Shown in pieces: positions 1 through 6,113 of a DNA stretch of 14,408 nucleotides. The stretch is from Methylococcaceae bacterium (lineage in GTDB: Bacteria; Pseudomonadota; Gammaproteobacteria; Methylococcales; Methylomonadaceae), in contig SXIZ01000093.1 of NCBI GenBank assembly GCA_005779525.1, forward strand, positions 1 through 14,408, read 5' to 3'. The notes under the pieces are model-generated. The model had not been told where the DNA came from and did no database searches. It worked only from the letters and a program-made list of their open reading frames with translations. The position numbers were made by a program, and so were the translations under genes. Each line of letters opens with the position of its first letter. Positions within the stretch are counted from its first letter, which is position 1.

Positions 1-84
1 GAACTGAATTTAGAATTGTGTTCATTAGAACACCTATAGGTAGAAGTTAGATGCAGCATATTTACTGCTTGAAATAAAGGGAAG

Positions 85-102
85 AATCACGTCCTTGTGA
101 TT
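85..102 (-). other. Short hairpin downstream of the Cys-rich protein gene
   Basis: AATCAC and GTGATT form a perfect 6-bp stem with a 6-base loop, 15 bases past the stop of the minus-strand gene at 117-587. Read on the minus strand it is followed by a pyrimidine-rich run (CTTCCCTTTATTTC). It could be a weak terminator or an attenuating hairpin that lowers expression of whatever lies further downstream. A second 6-bp hairpin (GTGTTC/GAACAC, 18-33) lies beyond it. Neither has a clean T-tract, so the functional call is tentative. Confidence 0.35.
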
Positions 103-116
103 TAGGTTGTAGCGCG

Positions 117-587
117 TTATTTCATTTTAGCGCCGCAAGCCATATCCATGGCTTTTTTATCCATAGCGCCGCCATCCATTTTCATGCCAGCACCGCATTT
201 CATTTCGGCATCAGCTTTGGCAGGCGTGCCCATTTCGCCGCATGCACCTTCTTTACCTTTCATCATGGCACCACACGTTTTTTCTAAACCGGGTTTCATT
301 TTGCCATCGGTCATCATGGCGCCACATTTACCTTCGCCACATGAACCTTCGGTTTTTTTGCTGGCACCCATATCCATGCCTGCACCGCATTTCATCTCAC
401 CGCTGGCTTTTGCCGCTGGTTTTGCAGAATCTTCGAAGGGTACGACACCTGCAAGTTGCATATAACCTTGTGACATTTCGCTCATGCCAAAGGGGTTGGT
501 TTCAGCTTGTACGGCGGTCATCATAGTGCCTGAGACCAATGCGGTGCCGATTGCTGCGATTAGTGGAGCTTTGTTTAATTTTTTCAT
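117..587 (-). CDS. HvfA-like secreted Cys/Met-rich protein, candidate modified RiPP metallophore precursor
   Basis: This is a 156-residue protein with a Sec-type signal peptide: Lys-rich start, hydrophobic stretch 8-24, AVQA cleavage near residue 28. The mature part is low-complexity and rich in Gly, Met, Lys and Cys. All seven cysteines (67, 83, 88, 105, 116, 131, 151) are followed by Gly and lie in the pattern [E/D]-x-x-C-G: EMKCG, EGSCG, EGKCG, EKTCG, EGACG, EMKCG, DMACG. The EGKCG form is the motif known from HvfA-class proteins, whose Cys is converted to oxazolone/thioamide groups by DUF692 (MNIO) enzymes with a DUF2063 partner. EMKCGAGM occurs twice (64-71, 128-135). About 22 Met residues suggest copper or another soft metal. 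GAGGA lies 5 bases before the ATG. No modifying enzyme is in the window; it would be expected to the left. The alternative is an unmodified metal-buffering periplasmic protein. Confidence 0.72.
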   Translation of the reverse strand: MKKLNKAPLIAAIGTALVSGTMMTAVQAETNPFGMSEMSQGYMQLAGVVPFEDSAKPAAKASGEMKCGAGMDMGASKKTEGSCGEGKCGAMMTDGKMKPGLEKTCGAMMKGKEGACGEMGTPAKADAEMKCGAGMKMDGGAMDKKAMDMACGAKMK

Positions 588-632
588 ATCAGTCCTCGTG
601 GAGATTAATTATAGTTATTGTGGTTATATAAC

Positions 633-660
633 ATTATAGAGAAAAACTAGAGTGCTCAAA
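633..660 (-). promoter_or_regulatory. Sigma-70-like promoter of the Cys-rich protein gene
   Basis: On the minus strand a perfect TATAAT (633-638) lies 16 bases downstream of TTTGAG (655-660). This would start transcription about 40 bases before the ATG at 585-587. No Fur-box-like 19-mer or other recognisable operator is evident around it. The -10 is strong and the -35 moderate. Confidence 0.5.
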
Positions 661-739
661 AGCTATTTGAGGGTAAGTGCTAAATATTTATTGATGTTAC
701 GCAGATCGCTTTTCTGTATCATTGAAATAATCATGCTGA

Positions 740-1008
740 GTCGCTATCGCGACGTTTCTCTAATCGGGTTCTCGCACCCGACGGCGAAATACTTTCTTTT
801 GCTCCGCCAAAAGAAAGTATTCAAAGAAAAGGCGGCCCGGTTACCGCTAATGTCTTGCGCTCCTCGTATTTATCGGGGGGTGGCAAAAGGGGCGTCCTGC
901 CCCTTTGCCACCGTGCGGCTTCCTGCCGCACCCCTTCCGGGCTATTCCCGATAAATACTGCGGTGCTCGACGCGGTAAACGGGATTAAAACACGTTACTG
1001 CGTAACGT
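740..1008. repeat. Nested inverted-repeat intergenic element (multi-hairpin)
   Basis: This gene-free stretch between 588 and 1097 is packed with complementary segments. In order: GTCGC/GCGAC (740-753); TCGGGT/ACCCGA (764-781); a 14-bp perfect stem 788-801/808-821 with a 6-base loop. There follows a nested structure: CCCGGTTACCGC 836-847 pairs with 972-983 (11 of 12), GTATTTATCGGG 866-877 pairs perfectly with 947-958, and inside are hairpins 879-893/899-912 (one bulge), 913-919/925-931 and 932-934/939-941. Last is ACGTTAC/GTAACGT (992-1008). The core (TTTCTTTTG, hairpin, CAAAAGAAAG, then AAAGAAAAGGCGGCCCGG) resembles an intergenic repeat I have seen in many proteobacterial genomes. No conserved protein is encoded. 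It may be a non-autonomous mobile or REP-like element, or a structured RNA. Its exact ends are not defined. Confidence 0.65.
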
Positions 1009-1097
1009 CAGTTATTATTAAAAGTGTAGGTAACTATTTTAAAACATTTACCTTAAGCTTTAATAGCGTGGACTTAGTTTAAGCTAAATAGTTCAAT

Positions 1098-1748
1098 CTA
1101 TTTGTTGAGGTTGTCAATCGGCTGTTTGTCAGGATATTCGCATAAATCGTGAATCGGGCAGCGATCACAGTGGGGTTTTCGGGCGATACACGTGTAGCGT
1201 CCGAGTAAGATTAATAAATGATGCGCTGCACGCTTATGTTTGTTTGGAGTGCTTTTTTCAAGTTTTAATTCCACCTCTAACACGTTTTTGCCGCTCGCCA
1301 AGCCCGTACGGTTGGCAACGCGGAAAATATGGGTGTCTACCGCGATGGTTGGCTGTCCGAAGGCTGTGTTTAGGATAACATTTGCGGTTTTTCGACCCAC
1401 GCCAGCTAAGCTTTCAAGTTCGGCGCGAGTTTGCGGGACTTGACCTTGAAAATCACGCAGTAATTTCTGACACAGTTGCATAATATTGCTGGCTTTACTA
1501 TTAAATAAGCCTATGGTTTTGATCGTCTCTTTTAGATGGTCTTCACCGAGAGCAAGTATTTTTTCAGGGGTGTTTGCGAGTGGAAATAAGATCGCTGTGG
1601 CTTTGTTTACGCTTTTGTCGGTCGCCTGGGCAGAGAGTACTACGGCAATCAGGAGTTCAAAGGCGGTGGTGTAGTTTAATTCAGTCTGCGGATCGGGGAT
1701 CGCTATGGCTAAGCGATCAAAAATGGCAAGGCGTTTGCTAGCGTTCAT
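1098..1748 (-). CDS. nth: Endonuclease III, DNA glycosylase/AP lyase
   Basis: This base-excision-repair enzyme removes oxidised pyrimidines and cleaves the abasic site. At 216 residues it is the normal family length (E. coli 211). The helix-hairpin-helix with catalytic Lys (LAGVGRKTA, Lys120) and the catalytic Asp (VDTHIFR, Asp138) are present. The [4Fe-4S] ligands follow C-x6-C-x2-C-x5-C at 187, 194, 197 and 203. All of these residues fall at the E. coli Nth numbers. It is the last gene of a compact minus-strand unit, 19 bases after the oxygenase gene. No clear Shine-Dalgarno precedes the ATG at 1746-1748, so translation may depend on coupling to the gene before it. In other gammaproteobacteria nth often follows the rnf genes; here it does not. 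Confidence 0.97.
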   Translation of the reverse strand: MNASKRLAIFDRLAIAIPDPQTELNYTTAFELLIAVVLSAQATDKSVNKATAILFPLANTPEKILALGEDHLKETIKTIGLFNSKASNIMQLCQKLLRDFQGQVPQTRAELESLAGVGRKTANVILNTAFGQPTIAVDTHIFRVANRTGLASGKNVLEVELKLEKSTPNKHKRAAHHLLILLGRYTCIARKPHCDRCPIHDLCEYPDKQPIDNLNK

Positions 1749-1767
1749 ATTAAACCAGAGTGAGTGG

Positions 1768-2616
1768 CTAGTAAGGAAACTGCCGCATCCATTTGGTAGC
1801 TATCCATTTTTCGCCTGCTAGCACGGGCGTGCCTGCGTGCAGGGTAGCAGGATCAACTTGCCCATGGGAATTAAGATAGGCAAAATAGGTGGCTGAGCCT
1901 TGGCGAGGTGTGACGCTTAAATGGATTGAGGGAAATTGCGTTTCGCCGCCGCTGGGGACATTATTCAGATACATGACTAAAGTCGCAACCCGTTGCCCCC
2001 CTTTGGCCATATGTTTGGCACTACCCGGGTGTTCAGGTGGAAAATAATCAAAATGCGGACGGTATTCTGCGCCGACAGGATAGCGAAGTATTTGTATGCC
2101 TTCACCGTGTTCTAGCGGCCAGTTCATGAGCTCCGCAATACGTTCGTCCAAAGTCTGAATAAAGGGATCTTCATTGAGTTTAAAAAAACAGCCATCGCTG
2201 GAGCGATTATCAATAATATGTTTTTCACCGGATTCTGGATCGATGACAGTAGAGCGACGCAGTTTTTCGCGCGAGCGTTCAATCAAGGTTTCACATTCCT
2301 CGGGGCTCAGAAAATTCTCAAAGACGACGATATCGGGTTGTGCTATGCGGGCGCTGACCGTAACCACTTTATCTTTAAGGATGATATTGTTACCAGAAAG
2401 TATCCGGCTGGGTTCATAAATATAGGCAACGCTGTCGTCAACAGTCGCGGCAGGTGCGTTAGCTAATTCTGCCCTAATGTGCTCAATATGCTGCTGAGCG
2501 TCGCTGAGGGAAAAATGGTTTTTTTGCATGGGTTCCAGCAACGATTCGGGCGTGCAGCCACGTTGCAAATTTTCAATAATCCAATTTTGCCAGTCGGGTG
2601 TCAGTTTTTTCAGCAT
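1768..2616 (-). CDS. 2OG-Fe(II) oxygenase, prolyl-4-hydroxylase alpha-subunit-like
   Basis: This 282-residue protein's C-terminal half (about 95-280) is a double-stranded beta-helix dioxygenase domain of the prolyl 4-hydroxylase type. Iron ligands are His188 and Asp190 (PHFDYF) and His260 (LHAGTPV). Lys270, ten residues after the last His, would bind the 2-oxoglutarate C5 carboxylate. The family uses O2 and 2-oxoglutarate to hydroxylate a substrate, often a prolyl residue. LRYPVGAEYRPHFDYF and MYLNNVPSGGETQFP are typical family segments. The first ~90 residues form a separate region, probably helical (residues 5-50), that I do not recognise. It lies 18 bases after the proline iminopeptidase gene and 19 before nth. 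The substrate cannot be deduced. No obvious Shine-Dalgarno. Confidence 0.88.
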   Translation of the reverse strand: MLKKLTPDWQNWIIENLQRGCTPESLLEPMQKNHFSLSDAQQHIEHIRAELANAPAATVDDSVAYIYEPSRILSGNNIILKDKVVTVSARIAQPDIVVFENFLSPEECETLIERSREKLRRSTVIDPESGEKHIIDNRSSDGCFFKLNEDPFIQTLDERIAELMNWPLEHGEGIQILRYPVGAEYRPHFDYFPPEHPGSAKHMAKGGQRVATLVMYLNNVPSGGETQFPSIHLSVTPRQGSATYFAYLNSHGQVDPATLHAGTPVLAGEKWIATKWMRQFPY

Positions 2617-2634
2617 TTGCGAAGCATCATAGGG

Positions 2635-3588
2635 TTAGGATGATAATAATAATGCCATATTATCGGTGGCGCTGACCAGTGCATTTAGCATCTCGTCGCC
2701 TTTAGCAATATGCCCTGAATGGGGTAAGACGATGTATTGCGCATGGGGCAAGGCTTTATGTAGGCTATCGGCGGCTTCTAATGGGCAAACTAAATCGTTG
2801 CGACCATGAATAATGATTGTTGGAATATGTTGTAAACGATCGCAATTCTTTAGGATTTGATTTTCTGCTATAAAGTAATTGTGGTAAGCATAATTGACTT
2901 CCATGCGCACTTGCTTCACTAAGTGCTCGTGTACGTGTTGCGATTCGCTGTTGACTTGAAAGGCATTACCCAAGGCAACTTGCGCATTCCAGGCGTTCCA
3001 TTCTTTGGCAATGCGTCGCTGGGTTAATTCATCGTCGCTCTCAAGCGCCGTATAGAGTTCATGCAGCAGGTTGGCTGCATGACTTTTGGGGATGCAGTGC
3101 ATGAGTCTTTGCCACTGTTCTGGATAAATTTTATTTGCCCCAGTTTCGATAAACCAATCCAGATCCGTCTTGCGTGCGAGGAACACGCCGCGAATAATCA
3201 GTGCGCTGACATGTTTGGGATGCTGTTGTGCGTAAAGCAAGGCTAAAGTCGCGCCCCAAGAGCCCCCAAATAATAACCACTGTCTAATATGCAGCTGAAT
3301 GCGAATATTTTCTAAATCCTCGAGCAGCGCAGCTGTGTGGTTATCAACTAATTCACCAAAGGGTAGTGATTTGCCGCAACCTCGTTGGTCAAACAAGATA
3401 ATGCGATAAACCTTGGGATTAAAAAAACAACGGTGGTCTGGTTTCGTTCCAGAGCATGGGCCACCGTGTAAAAAAACCACAGGAATTCCGTCTGGATTGC
3501 CTGATTGTTCTACGTAGATTTTATGGTTGCTGGAAGTGTCGAGATAAAAAGTATCGAACGGTGTGATGTCGGGATATAAGGTTTTCAT
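2635..3588 (-). CDS. pip: Proline iminopeptidase (peptidase family S33)
   Basis: This cytoplasmic alpha/beta-hydrolase releases N-terminal proline from peptides. The oxyanion/HGGP loop (FLHGGPCSGTKPDHR), RIILFDQRGCGKS and the nucleophile elbow GGSWGATLAL are all clear. Counted from the ATG chosen here (317 residues), the triad is Ser110, Asp265 (GRNDLVCP) and His293 (SGHIA), almost the numbering of the Xanthomonas enzyme, as is the N-terminal MKTLYPDI. The frame stays open upstream to a GTG at 3625-3627, adding 13 residues (330 total) without family resemblance. Neither start has a good Shine-Dalgarno. It is the first gene of the pip - oxygenase - nth unit. A possible -10 (TATAAA, 3651-3656) lies just upstream without a convincing -35. 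Confidence 0.93.
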   Translation of the reverse strand: MKTLYPDITPFDTFYLDTSSNHKIYVEQSGNPDGIPVVFLHGGPCSGTKPDHRCFFNPKVYRIILFDQRGCGKSLPFGELVDNHTAALLEDLENIRIQLHIRQWLLFGGSWGATLALLYAQQHPKHVSALIIRGVFLARKTDLDWFIETGANKIYPEQWQRLMHCIPKSHAANLLHELYTALESDDELTQRRIAKEWNAWNAQVALGNAFQVNSESQHVHEHLVKQVRMEVNYAYHNYFIAENQILKNCDRLQHIPTIIIHGRNDLVCPLEAADSLHKALPHAQYIVLPHSGHIAKGDEMLNALVSATDNMALLLSS

Positions 3589-3664
3589 TGTGCACTGGGG
3601 TAAATTTTCAGGTGCATATTTAAGCACAGATGCCTGTTGTCGAACTACGTTTTATAACAGCCAT

Positions 3665-3700
3665 AAAAAAAGGGAAGGCTGGTATGGCCTTCCCTTTTTT
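3665..3700 (-). terminator. Intrinsic terminator after the outer-membrane protein gene
   Basis: A perfect 14-bp stem (3666-3679/3687-3700) with a 7-base loop combines GGGAAGGC/GCCTTCCC with flanking A6/T6. Read on the minus strand it ends in a run of T, 29 bases after the stop of the outer-membrane protein gene. It is symmetrical and could work in both directions. Because it lies between that gene and pip, the pip unit probably needs its own promoter at about 3630-3665. Confidence 0.9.
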
Positions 3701-3728
3701 GGGGTTGGGAGCTTTTAAGTTAAGAAAC

Positions 3729-4640
3729 TTAGAAACCTAAACCAAGGTATCCACCAGCAGTAAAGCCATCGGTGTTAACGCCGTCAGCAGCGCTGCTGGT
3801 TAAATGATAACGACCATCGAAGCCTACGAAAATATCTTTCCATAAGCGATAATCAGCACCTGCGCCGAACATGATGCCTGGGTTAAGTACAGTAATAGAC
3901 TCTGATGGAGGACTTACAACGTGCATTGCAAAACCCACAGGGATAATCCAAGGTCTGAAATCACTACCTTTCAAAAATTTAATTTTAGGTGCGGCAGAGA
4001 CAGTTAGCTGGTTCACAGTCACGTTACGTGTTGCGCCGCCTGCCAATCCTGGGATTGCAGAGCCAGGAATTGCACCTATGGCCGCCAGAGTTGGGCCAGC
4101 GATAGAGGTAGGTTGTTGCGTCAACAAGTTGCCTTGGACATTGCTAGCAAATTCTTTGTATTCAAACATCAATTCGCCGAGGATTTCAGTGTTGGGTGCG
4201 ATTCCCCAAACATCGTCAGTCACGCTAAAATCAAAACCTGCGCCAATATACCAAGCATCTTTATCTGCTTGACCACCAGGTAAGCCTAGGCCGAGTTGGT
4301 TGCCAGCTACATCACTTTTAATAGATACGCCGTTACGTTTTTGGTCCATGCTGGCAAAACCACCGCGGAAGAACACCATATTATCTTTAGATTTTTTGGC
4401 TGCAGGAGCAGGTGCTGCTGCAACAGGCGCAGGGCGATTAGCTTCAGCGCGCACTGCGTCTAATTCAGCTTGCATGCTTCTTAGCATGTCCGCCATTTGG
4501 TTAACTTGAGACTCTAATGCTTGAACTTTAGAATTGCCGACTTCTGCTTTAGAACCGGCGATAGCTTGTGGCGCAACGAACGCCCCTGCTACTGATATTG
4601 CTGCAAAACCTAAGGCTAATTTCGATTTTTTAAAAGTCAT
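3729..4640 (-). CDS. Outer-membrane beta-barrel protein with N-terminal periplasmic coiled coil
   Basis: The 303-residue protein, counted from the ATG at 4638-4640, starts with a signal peptide (MTFKKSKLAL..., cleavage after AIA near 28). Next come a coiled-coil segment (about 38-68, VQALESQVNQMADMLRSMQ), an Ala/Pro linker (about 69-85, PAPVAAAPAPAA) and a ~215-residue region with alternating hydrophobic and polar strands. It ends in GGYLGLGF; a C-terminal Phe is the usual BamA-recognition signature of outer-membrane barrels. The barrel is small, perhaps 8-10 strands. AGGGG lies a few bases before this ATG. An upstream in-frame start at 4709 would add 23 residues that spoil the signal peptide and would begin at about the transcription start. 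I do not recognise the exact family; a porin-like or adhesin role is possible. Confidence 0.8.
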   Translation of the reverse strand: MTFKKSKLALGFAAISVAGAFVAPQAIAGSKAEVGNSKVQALESQVNQMADMLRSMQAELDAVRAEANRPAPVAAAPAPAAKKSKDNMVFFRGGFASMDQKRNGVSIKSDVAGNQLGLGLPGGQADKDAWYIGAGFDFSVTDDVWGIAPNTEILGELMFEYKEFASNVQGNLLTQQPTSIAGPTLAAIGAIPGSAIPGLAGGATRNVTVNQLTVSAAPKIKFLKGSDFRPWIIPVGFAMHVVSPPSESITVLNPGIMFGAGADYRLWKDIFVGFDGRYHLTSSAADGVNTDGFTAGGYLGLGF

Positions 4641-4716
4641 TGTTCCCCCTCGAGAGGTTATTATTGTTTCGGTGTGTTTGCTGTTATACAACACAGACTC
4701 GGTTTTCACGGACTGA

Positions 4717-4745
4717 ATAATAGCAGTAATTCTAATTCCTTACAA
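4717..4745 (-). promoter_or_regulatory. Promoter of the outer-membrane protein gene
   Basis: On the minus strand TTGTAA (4740-4745) and TATTAT (4717-4722) are separated by exactly 17 bases, and the -10 is preceded by TGC, giving an extended -10. The predicted start near 4710 leaves a 5' leader of about 70 bases before the ATG at 4638-4640 and supports that start over the longer frame. Confidence 0.6.
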
Positions 4746-4777
4746 GTTTTAGACTGTATTTGCCGCGAAGTATCTTC

Positions 4778-4811
4778 TTAGATAAATCAAGTACCTAAGT
4801 GATTTATCTAA
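4778..4811. repeat. 12-bp perfect inverted repeat in the divergent intergenic region
   Basis: TTAGATAAATCA (4778-4789) and TGATTTATCTAA (4800-4811) are exact reverse complements around a 10-base centre. The element lies 33 bases upstream of the -35 of the outer-membrane protein gene and about 200 bases upstream of thiO. The rest of the 4746-5009 gap is AT-rich and shows no gene. The arms are AT-rich and no gene on either strand ends nearby, so a regulator binding site is more likely than a terminator. The regulator is unknown. Confidence 0.5.
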
Positions 4812-5009
4812 AATTTTTATAATATTGTTGTTTTAATGCAACAAAAAGCAAAATATTTTAAGGTTCTGATTGCTTATCTACAATCTGTAACCCATAAACA
4901 TAAATACTTGAGAGAAGTTTGATAGTGTAGAATATGATATCTAACTACAGTAAAAAAAATAAGGTTTTTTTTCTCCTCTCGCTTTTGATTGTCTTCTATT
5001 CTGATAAAC

Positions 5010-6110
5010 ATGTCTACGATTTCTGATATCACCATAATTGGCGGAGGCATTATTGGAATGCTGGTAGCCTATGAATGCAGGCTTGCTGGCGCTAGTGTGA
5101 CGCTGATTGAAAAAAATTGGGTGGGGCAGGAGTCGTCTTGGGCGGGCGGTGGAATTTTATTGCCGATTTATCCTTGGCGACAAGCTGAGGCTATCACCCA
5201 ACTGGTCATTCAAAGTCATAAAATTTACCCAGAGCTCATTGCGCAGTTGCAGGCTAAAAGCGGCATAGATCCCGAATTTATCCAAAGTGGTATGTTGATT
5301 TGCCAGAATCCTGATTTTAACGACGCAATAGTGTGGTGTCAGCAAAATGGCATTGCGTACGAGTCGCCTAGCGAAGAATTGTTGGGTAGTGTGTGTGCAG
5401 AGATGCAGCAGCCCTTGTGGCTGCCCGAAATTAGGCAAGCACGCAATCCGCGTCTGCTTAAAGCGGTGCATGCGACTTTAAAAGTAATGGGCGTTAAAAT
5501 TATTGAGCAGTGCGAAGTACAGGCGTTTGAAATTACAAACTCACGGCTTCAAAGTGTGCTCACGAGTCAAGGGCGATTGCCTGTCGATGAATTGGTGCTG
5601 GCTGCGGGTGCTTGGGCGGGTGAATTTTGGCAGCAGTATTTTAATTTGGGCTCACCTTGCGAGGTGCAGGTTGCGCCCGTCAAAGGTGAAATGCTGTTAT
5701 ACGCGGCAAAGCCTGAGGCATTAAACACTATGGTGTTAGATCATGGTCGTTATTTAATTCCGCGCGCTGATGGACATATCCTGGTGGGCAGTACAGTTGA
5801 ATATGCTGGGTTTGATAAATCCCTGAATAGTCAAACTCATAGCGAATTATCGCAATTTGCCACCCGTATCTTGCCAGATTTGGCATCTTTTCCGGTTGTT
5901 AAGCACTGGGCGGGGTTGCGGCCAGGCACGGACTTGGGGATTCCCTATATTGCAAGGCATCCTGAGATTAGCAATTTGAGTGTTAATGCGGGCCATTTTC
6001 GTAATGGCTTGACGATGGCGCCTGCTGCCGCCCAATTGACGCTAGATTTAATTTTAAAACGTAAAACGGCGATTGCTCTTCAACCCTATCAACTTGAGAG
6101 TGTGCATTAA
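5010..6110 (+). CDS. thiO: Glycine oxidase ThiO-type FAD-dependent amine oxidase
   Basis: ThiO oxidises glycine to iminoglycine, which supplies the C-N unit of the thiamine thiazole. It belongs to the DAAO/glycine oxidase flavoprotein family. At 366 residues it has the family length. The N-terminal Rossmann motif ITIIGGGIIG (8-16) and Glu34 at the end of beta-2 bind FAD; SSWAGGGIL follows at 42-50. The C-terminal HWAGLRPGTD (Arg304) and GHFRNGLTMAP (Arg331) match positions used for substrate and flavin contacts in this family. The ATG at 5010 is preferred because the flavin fold starts right after it; the frame is open to a TTG at 4989. No clear Shine-Dalgarno for either. The gene lies 3 bases before pyrD and away from other thi genes. 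A D-amino-acid oxidase specificity cannot be excluded. Confidence 0.87.
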   Translation: MSTISDITIIGGGIIGMLVAYECRLAGASVTLIEKNWVGQESSWAGGGILLPIYPWRQAEAITQLVIQSHKIYPELIAQLQAKSGIDPEFIQSGMLICQNPDFNDAIVWCQQNGIAYESPSEELLGSVCAEMQQPLWLPEIRQARNPRLLKAVHATLKVMGVKIIEQCEVQAFEITNSRLQSVLTSQGRLPVDELVLAAGAWAGEFWQQYFNLGSPCEVQVAPVKGEMLLYAAKPEALNTMVLDHGRYLIPRADGHILVGSTVEYAGFDKSLNSQTHSELSQFATRILPDLASFPVVKHWAGLRPGTDLGIPYIARHPEISNLSVNAGHFRNGLTMAPAAAQLTLDLILKRKTAIALQPYQLESVH

Positions 6111-6113
6111 ACC

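Noticed and set aside
111..126. 16-base near-match AGCGCGT(T/A)ATTTCATT shared with 7601-7616
   Set aside because: One mismatch in 16 bases is expected about once by chance in a window of this size, and the contexts differ (end of a gene versus a promoter region).
148..526. Two plus-strand open frames opposite the Cys-rich protein gene
   Set aside because: They arise from the repetitive, biased codons of the real minus-strand gene, have no signal or family features, and no ribosome binding site.
652..1082. Two overlapping plus-strand frames of 100 and 75 codons in the intergenic element
   Set aside because: They read straight through the hairpins of the repeat element; the translated text has no domain character and is the kind of spurious protein often annotated over such repeats.
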